Below are positions 22,017-36,100 of a stretch of 64,000 bases of DNA, piece by piece. The DNA is taken from contig CM042962.1 of NCBI GenBank assembly GCA_023678885.1, forward strand, positions 23,078,336 through 23,142,335, in the 5' to 3' direction. Each line of letters starts with the position of its first letter. Within the stretch, counting starts at the first letter, position 1. A program made the translations under genes and the position numbers. Under the pieces are notes generated by a model, which saw only the letters and a program-made list of their open reading frames with translations, had not been told where the DNA came from and searched no databases. This DNA comes from Pogostemon cablin (taxonomy: Eukaryota > Streptophyta > Magnoliopsida > Lamiales > Lamiaceae).

Positions 22017-25000
22017 TGAGGTTTTAGTGACTCTATGGCACAAGCTTCGTAGCTTTTATATACTCTGAAAATATTTTCTCCAACTATATACTCATATCTA
22101 ATAACTAATTTGACCATAAAAATGGTAAGAAAATTCTCACTTCAAGGAGTTCTATAACTTGCTCATGGAGTAGAATCAGCTCTGCACTGTGAGTTTTTAG
22201 TGGCTCTATAGCGCAAGCTCCCTAGCATTTTTATACTCTGAAAACATGTTGTCCAACTATATTCTCATGTCTAATAACTAATTTGACCATAAAATTTGCA
22301 AGAAAATGCTCACTTCAAGGAGTTCTTGACCTGGATCACAGAGCAGAATCAGCTATACACTGTGAATTTTTAGTGACTCTATGGTGCATGCTTCCTAACA
22401 TATTTATACATTGAAAACATGTTCTAAAGATATATTCTCATGTCTAATAACTAATTTGACCATAAAATTGGCAAGAAAATGCTCACTTTAAGGAGCTCTT
22501 GACCTAGCTCATGGAGTAGAATCAGCTCTGCACTATGACTTTTAGTGACTCTATGGAGAAAGCTTCATAGGATTTTTATACTCTAAAAACATGTTCTCCA
22601 ACTATATTCTCATGTATAATAACTAATTTGACCATAAAATTTGCACGGAATTGCTCACTTCAAGGAGTTCTTTACTTGGTTCACGGAGTATAGAATCAGC
22701 TCTGCACTGTGAGTTTTTAGTGACTCTATGGTGCAAGCTTCCTAGCATTTTTATACATTGAAAACATGTTCTCAAACTATATTATCATGTCTAATAACTA
22801 ATTTGACCATAAATATGGCAAGAAAATGCTCTCTTCAAGAAGTTCTTGACCTGGCTCATAGAGTAGAATAAGCTCTGCACTATGAGTTTTTCGTGACTCT
22901 ATGGTGTAAGCTTCCCATCATTTTTATACTTTGAAAACAATTTATCCAACTATATTCTCTTGTATAATAACTAATTTGACCAAAAATTTGCAAGAAAATG
23001 CTTACTTCAAGGAGTTCTTGACCTGGCTCACAGAGTAGAATCAGCTCTGCACTGTGAGGTTTTAGTGACTCTATGGCACAAACTTTGTAGCTTTTATATA
23101 CTCTGAAAATATTTTCTCCAAATATATACTCATATCTAATAACTAATTTGACCATAAAAATTGTAAGAAAATTCTCACTTCAAGGAGTTCTTTAGCTTGC
23201 TCATGGAGTAGAATAAGCTCTGCACTGTGAATTTTTAGTGGCTCTATAGCGCAAGCTCCCTAGCATTTATATACTCTGAAAACGTGTTCTCCAACAATAT
23301 TCTCATGTATAATAACTAATTTGACCATAAAATTTGCAAGAAAATGCTCACTTCAAGGAGTTCTTGACCTGGATCAAGGAGTAGAATCAGCTCTACAATG
23401 TGAATTTTTAGTTACTCCACGGTGCATGCTTCGTAGCATTTTTATACATTGAAAAGATGTTCTCAAACTATATTCTCATGTGTAATATCTAATTTGACCG
23501 TAAAATTGGCAATAAAATGCTCACTTTAAGGAGTTCTTGACCTGACTCACGGAGTAGAATTAACTCTGCACTATGACTTTTAGTAACTCTTACGAGCGAG
23601 CTCCCTAGCATTTTTATAATCTGAAAACTTGTTTTCTAACTGTATTCTCATGCCTAATAACTAATTTGACCATAAAATTTACAAGAAAATGCTCACCTCA
23701 AGGATTTCTTGACGGGGATCACAGAGTAGAATCAGCTATACACTGTGAATTTTTAGTGACTCTATGGTGCATGCTTCCTAGCATTTTTATACATTGAAAA
23801 CATGTTCTAAAGATATATTCTCATGTCTAATAACTAATTTGACCATAAAATTGGCAAGAAAATGCTAACTTTAAGGAGTTCTAGACCTAGCTCATGGAGT
23901 AGAATCAGCTCTGCACTATGACGTTTAGTGACTCTATGGTGCAAGCTTCATAGCATTTTTATACTCTAAAAACATGTTCTCCAACTATATTCTCATGTGT
24001 AATAACTAATTTGACCATAAAATTTGCGAGAAAATGCTCACTTCAAGGAGTTCTTGACCTGGCTCACGAAGTAGAATCAGCTGTGCATTGTGAATTTTTA
24101 GTGACTCTATGGTTCAAGCTTCGTGGTACTTATATAATCAAAGAATATGTTCTCCAACTATATTTGCATGTCTAATAAATACTTTGACCATAAGAATAGA
24201 AAGAAAATACTCACTTCAAGCACTTCTTGACCAGGCTCAAATAGTACAATCAGCTATACAATGTGAGTTTTTAGTGACTCTATGGCGCAAGCTTCCTTGC
24301 ATTTTTATACTCTAAAAATATGCTTCCCAACTATATTCTCATGTCTTATTACTAATTTGACCATAAAATTGGAAAGAAAATGCTAAATTTAAGGAGTTTT
24401 TGACCTTGCTCAAGGCGTAGAATAAGCTCTGCACTATGACTTTAGTGACTCTATGGTGAAAGCTCCCTAGCATTTTTATTCTTTAAAAACATGTTTTCCA
24501 ACTATATTCTCATGTATAATAACTAATTTGACCATAAAATTTGCAAGAAATTTCTCACTTCAAGGAGTTATTTACTTGGCTCACGGTGTATAGAATCAGC
24601 TCTGCACTGTGAGATTTTAGTGACTCTAGGGTGCAAGCTTCTTAGCATTTTTATACATTGAAAACATGTTCTCAAACTATATTCTCATATCTAATAACTA
24701 ATTTGACCATAAATATGGCAAGAAAATGCTCTCTTCAAGGAGTTCTTGACCTGGCTCATAGAGTAGAATAAGCTCTGCACTATGAGTTTTTAGTGACTCT
24801 ATGATGTAAGCTTCCCAGCATTTTTATACTTTGAAAAAAATTTCCCCAACTATATTCTCATGTATAATAACTAATTTGACCATAAATTTTGCAAGAAAAT
24901 GCTCACTTCAAGGAGTTCTTAACCTAGCTCACATAGTAGAATCAGCTCTGCACTGTGAGGTTTTAGTGACTCTATGGCAAAAGCTTTGTAGCTTTAATAT

Positions 25001-28000
25001 ACTCTGAAAACATTTTCTCCAACTATATACTCGTATCTAATAACTAATTTGACCATAAAAATGGTAAGAAAATTCTCACTTCAAGGAGTTCTTTAATTTG
25101 CTCATGGAGTATAATCAGCTCTGCACTGTGAGTTTTTAGTGACTCAATAGCGCAATATCCGTAGCATTTTTATACTCTAAAAACATGTTCTCCAACTATA
25201 TTCTCATGTCTAATAACTAATTTTACCATAAAATTTGAAAGAAAATGCTCACTTCAGGGAGTTCTTGACCTGGGTCACGGATTAGAATCCGCTCTGGACT
25301 GTGAATTTTAGTTACTCTTTGGTGCAAGCTTCAGACATTTTTATGTATTGAAAACATCTTCTCAAACTACATTCTCTTATCTAATAACTAATTTGACCAT
25401 AAAATAGTAAGAAAATTCTCACTTCATGGAGTTCTTTAACTTTCTAATGGAGTAGAATCAACTCTGCACGGTGAGTTTTTAGTGACTCTATAGCGTAAGC
25501 TCCTTAGCATTTTTATTCTCTGAAAACATGTTCTCCAACTATATTCTCATGTCTAATAACTAATTTGACTATAAAATTTGAAAGAAAATGCTCACTTCAC
25601 GGAGTTCTTGACCTGGGTCAAGGAGTAGAATCAGTTCTGCACTGTGAATTTTTAGTGACTCTACGTTGCATGCTTCCTAACATTTTTATACATTGAAAAA
25701 ATTTTCTCAAACTATATTCTCATGTCTAATAACTAATTTGACCATAAAATTGGCAAGAAAATGCTCACTTTAAGGAGTTCTTGACCTGGCTCACGAAGTG
25801 GAATCAGCTCTGCACTATGACTTTTAGTGACTCTATGGTACAAGCTTCCTAGCATTTTTGTACTCTAAAAACATGTTATCCCACTATATTCTCATGTATA
25901 ATAACTAATTTGACCTTAAAATTTGCAAGAAAATGCTCACTTCAAGGAGTTCTTGTCCTGGCTCACAAAGTAGAATCTGCTTCTAGCATTTTTATACTCT
26001 GAAAACACGTTCCCCAACTATATTCTCATGTCTTATAACTAATTTGACCATATAATTGGGAAGAAAATATTCAATTTAAGGAGTTCTTTACCTGGCTCAC
26101 GGCGTAGAATCAGCTCTGCACTATGGCTTTTAGTGACTCTATGGTGAAAGCTTCCTAGGATTTTTATACTCCAAAAATACGTTCTCCAACTATATTCTCA
26201 TGTATAATAACTAATTTGACCATAAAATTTGCACGAAATTGCTCACTTCAAGGAGTTCTTTACTTGGTTCACGGAGTATAGAATCAGCTCTGCACTGTGA
26301 GTTTTTAGTGACTCTATGGTGCAAGCTTCCTATTATTTTTATACATTGAAAACATGTTCTCAAACTATATTCTCATGTCTAATAAATAATTTGACCATAA
26401 ATTTGGCAAGAAAAAGCTCTCTTCAAGGAGTTCTTGACATGACTCATAGAGTATAATAAGCTCTGCACTATGAGTTTTTAGTGACTCTATAGTACAAGCA
26501 TCCCAGCATTTTTATACTTTGAACACAATTTCTCCAACTATATTCTCATGTATAATAACTAATTTGCAAGAAAATGCTTACTACAAGGAGTTCTTGACCT
26601 GGCTCACAGAGTTGAATCAGCTCTGCACTGTGAGGTTTTAGTGACTCTATGGCACAAGCTTAGTATCTTTTATATACTATGAAAACATTTTCTCCAACTA
26701 TATACTCATATCTAATAACTAATTTGACCATAAAAATTGTAATAAAATTCCCACTTCAAGGAGTTCTTTAACTTTCTCATATAGTAGAATCAGCTCTGCA
26801 CTATGAGTTTTTAGTGGCTTTATAGTGCAAGCTCCCTAGCATTTTTATACTCTGAAAATGTGTTCTCCAACTATATTCTCATGTCTATAACTGATTTGAC
26901 CATAAAATTTGCAAGAAAATGCTCACTTCAAGGAGTTCATGACGTAGAATCAGCTCTACACTGTGTATTTTTAGTGACTCTATGGTGCATGCTTCCTAGC
27001 ATTTTTATACATTGAAAACATGTAATAAACTATATTCTCATGTCTAATAACTAATTTGACCATAAAATTGGCAAAAAAAAATGCTCACTTTAAGTAGTTC
27101 TTGAACTGGCTTACAGAGTCGAATCAGCTCTGCACTATGACTTTTAGTGACTCTATGATGCAAGCTTCCTAGCATTTTTATACTCAAAAAACATGTTCTC
27201 CAACTATATTCTCATGCATAATAACTAATTTGACCATAAAATTTGCAAGAAAATGCTTACTTCAAGGAGTTCTTGACCTGGCTCACGGAGTAGAATCAGC
27301 TGTGCACTGTGAGTTTTTAGTGACTCTATGGTTCAAGCTTCGTAGTAGTTATATAATTAAAAAACTTGTTCTCCAACTATATTTGCATGTCTAATAACCA
27401 CTTTGACCATAAAAATGGAAAGAAAATGCTCACTTCAAGCACTTGTTGGCCAGGCTCAAATAGTACAATCAGCTATATAATGTGAGTTTTTAGTGACTTT
27501 ATGGTGCAAGCTTCCTAGCATTTTTATACTCTGAAAACATGTTCCCCAACTATATTCTCATGTCTTATAACTAATTTGACCATAAAATAGGAAAGAAAAT
27601 GCTCACTTTAAGGAGTTCTTGACCTGGCTCAAGGCGTAGAATAAGCTCTGCACTATGACTTTTAGTGACTCTATTGTGAAAGCTTCCTAGCATTTTTATT
27701 CTCTAAAAACATGTTCTCCAACTATATTATCATGTATAATAACTAATTTAACCATAAAATTTTCAAGAAATTTCTCACTTCAAGGAGTTCTTTACTTGGT
27801 TCACGGAGTATAGAATCAGCTCTGCACTGTGAGATTTTAGTGACTCTATGGTGCAAGCTTCCTAGCATTTTTATACATTGAAAATATATTCTCAAACTAT
27901 ATTCTCTTGTCTAATAACTAATTTTACCATAAATATGTCAAAAAATGCTCTCTTCAAGGAGTTCTTGACCTGGCACATAGAGTACAATATGCTCTGCACT

Positions 28001-30974
28001 ATGAGTTTTTAGTGACTTTTAGGTGCAAGCTTCCCAGCATTTTTATACTTTGAAAACAATTTCTCCAACTATATTCTCATGTATAATAACTAATTCGGAC
28101 ATAAAATTTGCAAGAAAATGCTCACTCCGAGGAGATCTTGACCTGGCTCACAGAGTAAAATCAGCTCTACACTGTGAGGTTTTAGTGACTCTATGGCACA
28201 AGCTTCATAGCTTTTATATACTTTGAAAAAATATTCTCCAACTATATACTCATATATAATAACTAATTTGACCATAAAAATGGTAAGAAAATCCTCACTT
28301 CAAGGAGTTCTTTAATTTGCTCATGGAGTAGAATCAGCTCTGCACTCTGAATTTTTAGTGACTATAGCGCAAGCTCCCAAGCATTTTTGTACTCTGAAAA
28401 CATGTTCTCCAACTATATTTCATGTCTAATAACTAATTTGACCATAAAATTTGAAAGAAAATGCTCACTTCAGGGAGTTCTTTACCTGGGTCACGGATTA
28501 GAATCAGCTCTGCACTGTGAATTTTTAGTGACTCTATGGTGCAAGCTTCCAGGCATTTTTATGTATTGAAAACATCTTCTAAAATACATTCTCTTATCTA
28601 ATAACTAATTTGACCATAAAAATGGTAAGAAAATTCTCACTTCAAGGAGTTCTTTAACTAGCTCATGGAGTAGAATCAGCTCTGCACTGTGAGTTTTTAG
28701 TGACTCTATAGCGCAAGCTCCCTATCATTTTTATTCTCTGAAAACATGTTCTCCAACTATATTCTCATGTTTAATAACTAATTTGACCATAAAATTTGAA
28801 AGAAAATGCTCACTTCAGGGAGTTCTTGACCTGGGTCACGGAGTAGAATCAGTTCTACACTGTGAGGTTTTAGTGATTCTATGGTGCAAGCTTCCTCGCA
28901 TTTTTATACATTGAGAACATGTTCTGAAACTATATTCTCATGTCTAATAACTAATATGACCATAAAAATAGCAAAAAAATGCTCTATTCAAGGAGTTCTT
29001 GACGTGGCTCACAGAGTAGAATAAGCTCTGCACTTTGAGTTTTTAGTGACTCTATGGTGCAAGCTTCCTAGCATTTTTATACTCTGAAAACATGTTCTAC
29101 AACTATATTATCATGTATAATAACTAATTTGACCATAAAATTTGTAAGAAAATGCTCACTTCAAGGAGTTTTTGACTTGGCTCGTGGAGTAGAATCAGCT
29201 TTGCAATATGAGTTTTTAAAAACTCTATGGTGCAAGCTTCCTAGCATTTTTATACATTGAAAAAATCTAATCAAACTACATTCTCCTATCTAATAACTAA
29301 TTACTATAAAAATGTCAAGAAAATGCTCACTTCAAGGAGTTCATGACCTGGCTCACAGAGTTGAATCAGCTCTGCACTGTGAGGTTTTAGTGACTCTATG
29401 ACACAAGTTTGGTAGCTTTTTTGTACTCTGAAAATATTTTCTCCAACTATACACTCATATCTAATAACTAATTTGACCATATAAAATTTAAGAAAATGCT
29501 CACTTCAAGGAGTTCTTTAACTTGCTCATGGAGTAGAATCAGCTCTGCAATGTGGGTTTTTAGTGACTCTATAGCGCAAGCTCCCTAGCATTTTTATACT
29601 CTGAAAACATGTTCTCCAACTATATTCTCATGTCTAATAACTAATTTGACCATAAAATTTGCAAGAAAATGTTCACTTCAAGGAGTTCTTGACCAGACTC
29701 ACGGAGTAGAATCATCTCTGCACTGTGAATTTTTAGTGACTCTATGATGCATGCTTCCTAGCATTTTTATACATTGGAAACATATTATCAAATTATATTC
29801 TCATGTCTAATAACTAATTTGACCATAAAATTGGCTAGAAAATGCTCACTTTAAGGAGTTCTTGACCTGGCTCACGGAGTAGAATCAGCTTTGCACTTTG
29901 AGGTTTTTTTTACTCTATGGCACAAGCATCGTAGCTTTTATATACTATGAAAATATTTTCTCCAACTATATACTAATAACAAGTTTGACCATAAAATTGA
30001 TAAGAAAAATCTCACTTCAAGGAGTACTTTAACTTGCTCATGGAGTAGAATCAGCTCTGCAATGTGAGTTTTTAGTGACTCTATAGCGCAAGCTCCCTAG
30101 CACTTTTATTCTCTGAAAACATGTTCTCCAACTATATTCTCATGTCTAATAAATAATTTGACCATAAAATTTGAAAGAAAATGCTCACTTCAGGGAGTTC
30201 TTGACCTGGGTCACGGAGTAGAATAAGCTCTGCACTATGAGTTTTTTGTGACACCATGGTGCAAGCATCCTAGCTTTTTCATACTATGAAAACATATTCT
30301 CTAACTATATTCGCATGTATAATAACTAATTAGACCATAAAATTTGCAAGAAAATGCTCAATTCAAGGAGTTCTTGACTTGGCTCGTGGAGTAGAATCAG
30401 CATTGCACTATGAGTTTTTAATAACTCTATGGTGCAAGTTTCCTAGCATTTTAATACATTGAAAAAATCTACTCAAACTACATTCTCCTATCTAATAACC
30501 AATTTGACTATTAAAATGTCAAGAAAATTCTCACTTCAAGGAGTTCATGACCTGGCTCACAGAGTTGAATCAGCTCTGCACTGTGAGGTTTTAGTGACTC
30601 TATGGCACAAGCTTCGTAGCTTTTTTATACTCTGAAAATATTTTCTCCAACTATACACTCATATCTAATAACTAATTTGACCATAAAAAAGTTAAGAAAA
30701 TGTTCACTTCAAGGAGTTCTTTAACTTGCTCATGGAGTAGAATCAGCTCTGCACTGTGGGTTTTTAGTGACTCTATAGCGCAAGCTCCCTAGCATTTTTA
30801 TACTCTGAAAACATGTTCTCCAACTATATTATCATGTCTAATAACTAATTTGACCATAAAATTTGCAAGAAAATGCTCACTTCAAAGAGTTCTTGACCAG
30901 ACTCACGGAGTAGAATCAGCTCTGCACTATGAATTTTTAGTGACTCTATGGTGCATGCTTCCTAGTATTTTTAT
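22011..30974. repeat. ~173-bp satellite array, segment 3
   Basis: About 52 monomers. It includes a distinctive diverged monomer type (blocks tatataatcaaa and cttcaagcacttcttgac) at about 24113 and 27331, 3.2 kb apart, which also occurs near 1700 and 43277. Shortened units occur near 25975 (join gaatctgcttctagcat) and 26563 (join aatttgcaagaaaatg). Short open frames are monomer readings only. The last five bases, tttat, form the left TSD of the solo LTR. Confidence 0.95.
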
Positions 30975-33176
30975 TATAATATCTTAGTCCAACTAGATTT
31001 TTTTTTAGAAAGTCCAAAACCTATTTATTTATTTTATGGCCCAAAAGGCCAGCCCTATCTTAGCCCAACAAGATTTTTTTTAGAAAGCCAAAACTTATTT
31101 ATTTATTTATTTGTGGCCCAAAGTTTCAGCCCACTTAAATGGCCTGATATATAATTATTAAGGCTAAAGTTAAAAAAAAAGAGAGAAGAACGGGAGAAGA
31201 AAAACAAAAGAGGGGAAAGAAGAGAGTGAAGAGGAGAAACCCTTGTTGATCAAAATAGGTGGTTTATAAGTTGTTTTGAGGCAAGTGGTGTGTGAATTAA
31301 GCTTCCTTCTTCCATGGTTTTGTAATTTTGTGGTGTTTTTCTTTTTGGTATGTGGGTAATTCGCAGACTGTTCGAACTGATTTTGACATAGCTATTGCCC
31401 TCGAAAGTTTACAAACTTAATTTCTGTACGTAACTGAACTCGTTAGCTTTCCGTAGCCACTTGAAATGCCTCAATCCGATTATTGTACAATTAGTTATGA
31501 TTTTTCTCATAAACTGCCACTAGCTGGAAAATTTCAGAATCTTTATGTCGAATTCAAACTTATTTTCTATCGTTTCGTTTAGTTAATGTATTGAAATGGG
31601 TTATGTGGGATTGGGAACTGATGTTAAGGAGTTACATGCCATTTTTATTTAATATCGACTTGTTCGAAATCGATTAGGATTTGTTTTTAGCAATGAAAGA
31701 GATGTTACCGCAAATAGTTAGTTATATTTAATTTGTCTTTAATTTCTCATCTCCTTTCTAGGTAAAGAACCATCGACGAAGGGCAAGGGACCGACTTCAG
31801 ATTCCGGAGAGAGTTAATCACTTCCTTGTGAGTTGATAATTCGGGAACGCCTTCTCTTGTGGGAAGTGTGGACCCTCGATAAATGTGCATTTATTTTAGT
31901 TTTAGTTAATTGATAAGAAAATTATTTGGTATTATGTTATGTGGTAAAGAGCCTGATTGGCTCAATTGCTCTGGTTAGAGTCATGTTAGCCATTTTATGA
32001 GTATTATTGATTTCTGGTTATTCTTGTGTGTCAATTAAGACTCTAACTTGAGTCGTTATTCATCTTATGATGCACATGCATATGTATGCCTGGTACCAAG
32101 GTTAAGTAGCCCGAATTGGTCACGGTTCGAGTGAGTTGAAGTGACATTGATTAAGTAGCCCGAATTGTCGTGGTTCGGGTGAGTTAGAGTGACAACCAAG
32201 TTGCCCATTGCTTGGCAAACCCGGGTGAGTTAGATCTAACGGGGCACCTGTCTATTTGCCAAATACTGATACTCTGGAGGGTGATCGTTAGATGGATCAG
32301 TCTATTATAGGCTCAGTCAACGTCACCGGTGTGGGACATGCATGTCATATATGTTTATATGTTTGATCATTTCAAGTATTCACGTCGATATTGAATTGTG
32401 AACTTTAGCACTTGGCGTGTTGAGAAAGAATATTAATGTGCATTTTATCTAGAGTAACGGTGACGGGCTTGGACTGTCTCTCGACGGAGAGCTCAGTTCG
32501 AGGAGGATATTGACTACCCACGCGTCTTTTATGTGATAACATGTTGTTTGAACTAATTGTGTTATTCGTAAATGTGCACTAAGTTTTTTATTTTCATTAA
32601 TATGTACACTGAGTGAGAAATAGTTATTGTAGGACGAAATGTTGGATTTAATGTTATGAACCGCGAGTGGGAATACATGCTTCGTATAAGGGTCGGCGTG
32701 ACCGGCTTATCATCTCACTGAGTTAGTGGTTTTGCTCACACCCATCATTCTTTCTTTTTCAGGCTGTTGATATCGTTTTCGTTGGAGGTTTGCCTATCGT
32801 TTGCTCGTCATCAAATCAGTGTTTTGGGTATTTTCTCTATTATGTAAATTGACGGATTCATTGGTGAGATTGTATAGTTTATATTTGGTGACCCCCTTGA
32901 TGTTCTTTTTGTACCTTCGCGATGTTACATCGTTCATGTATATTTTCTTTAAACTAAGTTACACCGTTGTATTTTGTACCTTTATAAATCCTTATTGATA
33001 CTTTATGAGATGATGTCCTCGGGTTGTACCCGTTGTTATCAGTTGTTCAGTTCTACAGGTACTTGATAGCAAGCCTTACGTTTTCTATAAACTTTGTGGA
33101 GTGGAGTGCACCCATTCCGCGAAATTTATGGTTAACGTGGCGGTTGTCGCATTCTGTCTGGGCTCGGGGCGTGACA
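30975..33176 (+). mobile_element. Solo LTR of a Ty3/Gypsy (chromovirus-like) element, 2202 bp
   Basis: A non-satellite insert bounded by tttat at 30970-30974 and 33177-33181, a perfect 5-bp TSD. The right end is cggggcgtgaca. The left end tataatatc equals the common plant Gypsy start tgtaacacc after G-to-A and C-to-T transitions only, as expected for a methylated, deaminated LTR. There is no internal domain, so it is a solo LTR left by LTR-LTR recombination. An AT-rich TATA candidate is near 31146, followed by a purine-rich tract. The short open frames at 32801-33221 have no recognisable domain and I do not call them genes. Confidence 0.82.
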
Positions 33177-36100
33177 TTTATACATTGGAAACATATTCTC
33201 AAATTATATTCTCATGTCTAATAACTAATTTAACCATAAAATTGGCTAGAAAATGCTAACTTTAAGGAATTCTTGACCTGGCTCACGGAGTAGAACCAGC
33301 TCTATATTATGACTTTTAGTGACTCTATGGTGCAAACTTCCTAGCATTTTTATACTCTAAAAACATGTTCTCAAACTATATTCTCATGTATAATAACTAA
33401 TTTGACCATAAAATTTGCAAGAAAATTCTCACTTCAAGGAGTTCTTGACCTGGCTCACGGAGTAGAATCAACTCTGCACTGTGAGTTTTTAGTGACTCTA
33501 TGGTGCAAGCTTCCTAGCATTTTTATGCATTGAAAACATCTTCTCAAACTACATTCTCTTATCTAATAACTAATTTTACCATAAAAATGACAAGAAAATG
33601 CTCACTTCAAGGAATTTTTGACCTGGCTCACAGAGTAGAATCAACTCTGCACTTTGAGGTTTTTGTGACTATGGCACAAGCATCGTAGCTTTTATATACT
33701 ATGAAAATATTTTCTCCAACTATATACTCATATCTAATAACAAATTTGAGCATAAAATTGATAAGAAAATTCTCACTTCAAGGAGCTCTTTAACTTGCTC
33801 ATGGAGTAGAATCAGCTCTGCAATGTGAGTTTTTAGTGACTCTATAGCGCAAGCTCCCTAGCACTTTTATTCTCAGAAAACATGTTCTCCAACTATATTC
33901 TCATGTCTCATAAATAATTTGAAAATAAAATTTGAAAGAAAATGCTCACTTCAGGGAGTTCATGACCTGGGTCACGAAGTAGAATCAGCTCTGCACTGTG
34001 AGTTTTTAGTGACTCTATGGTGCAAATTTCGTAGCATTTTTATACTCTAAAAACATTTTCTCCAACTATATTCTCATGCATAATAACTAATTTGAACATA
34101 AAATTTGCAAAAAAATGCTCACTTCAAGGAGTTCTTTACTTGGCATACGGAGTATAGAATCTGCTCTGCACTGTGAGTTTTTAGTGACTCTATGGTGCAA
34201 GCTTCCTAGTATTTTTGTACATTGAAAACATGGTCTCAAACTATATTCTCAAGTCTAATAACTAATTTGACCATAAATATGGCAAGAAAATGCTCTCTTC
34301 AATGAGTTCTTGACCTGGCTCAAAGAGTAGAATATGCTCTGCGCTATGAGTTATTAGTGACTCCATGGTGCAAGCTTCCTAGCCTTTTCATGCTACGAAA
34401 ACATATTCTCCAACTATATTCGCATGTATAATAACTAATTTGACCATAAAATTTGCAAGAAAATGCTAACCTCAAGGAGTTCTTGACTTGACTCGCGGAG
34501 TAAAATCAGCTTTGCACTATGTGTTTTTAATAACTCTATGGTGCAAGCTTCCTAGAATTTTATACATTGAAAACATCTACTCAAACTACATTCTCCTATC
34601 TAATAACTAATTTGACCATAAAAATGTCAAGAAAATACTCACTTCAAGGAGTTCTTGACCTAGCTCACAGAGTAGAATCAACTCTGTACTGTGAGGTTTT
34701 AGTTACTCTATTGCACAAGATTTGTAGCTTTTATATACTCTGAAAATATTTTCTACAACTATATACTCATATCTAATAACTAATTTGACCATAAAAATGG
34801 TAAGAAAATGCTCACTTCAAGGAGATCTTTAACTTGCTCATGGAGTAGAATCAGTTCTGCACTGTGTGTTTTTAGTGACTCTATAGCGCAAGCTCCCTAG
34901 CATTTTTATACTCTGAAAACATGTTCTCCAACTATATTTTCATGTCTAATAACAGATTTGAACATAAAATTTGCATGAAAATGTTCACTTCAAGGAGTTG
35001 TTGACCTGGCTCACAGAGTAGAATCAGCTCAGCACTGTGAGTATTTAGTGACTCTATGGTGCAAGCTTCCTAGCATTTTTATACATTGAAAACATGTTCT
35101 GAAACTTTATTCTCATGTCTAATAACTAATATGACCATAAAAATGGCGAAAAAATTTTCTATTCAAGGAGTTATTGACTTGGCTCAAAGAGTAGAATAAG
35201 CTCTGCACTATGAGTTTTTAGTGACTCTATAGTGCAAGCTTCCTTGCATTTTTATACTCTGAAAACATGTTTTCCAACTATATTCTCATGTATAATAACT
35301 AATTTGACCATAAAATTTGCAAGAAAATGCTCACTTCGAGGAGTTCTTGACCTGGCTCATGGAGTAGAATCAGCTCTGCACTGTGAGTTTTTTTAGACTT
35401 ATGGTTCAAGTTTCCAAGCATTTTTATGCATTGAAAATATCATCTCAAACTATATTCTCTTATCTAATAACTAATTTGACCATAAAAATAGCAAGAAAAT
35501 GCTCACAAAGTTGAATCAGCTCTGCACTGTGAGGTTTTAGTGACCCTATGGCACAAGCTTCGTAGCTTTTTTATACTCTGAAAACATTTTCTTTAACTAT
35601 ACACTCATATCTAATAACTAATTTGTCCATAAAAATGGTTAGAAAATGATCTCTTCATGGAGTTCTTTAACTTGCTCATGGAGTAGAATCAGTTCTGCAC
35701 TGTGAGTTTTTAGTGACTCAATAGCGCAAGCTCCCTAGCATTTTTATACTCTGTAAATATGTTCTCCAGCTATATTCTCATGTCTAATAACTAATTTGAC
35801 CATAAAATTTGCAAGAAAATGCTCAATTCAAGTAGTTCTTGACCAGGCTCACGGAGTAGAATCAGCTCTGCACTGTGAATTTTTAGTGACTCTATGGTGC
35901 ATGCTTCCTAGCATTTTTATACATTTAAAATATATTGTCAAACTATATTCTCATGTCTAATAACTAATTTGACCATAAAATTTGCAAGAAAATGCACACT
36001 TTAAGGAGTTCTAGACATGGCTCACGGAGTAGAATCAGCTCTGTACTATGACTTTTAATGACTCTATGGTGCAAGCTTCCTAGCATTTTTTATACTCTAA

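Noticed and set aside
32801..33221. Possible small genes (hydrophobic 65-codon frames) inside 30975-33176
   Set aside because: They lie within an LTR bounded by a TSD, are short, and have no recognisable domain.
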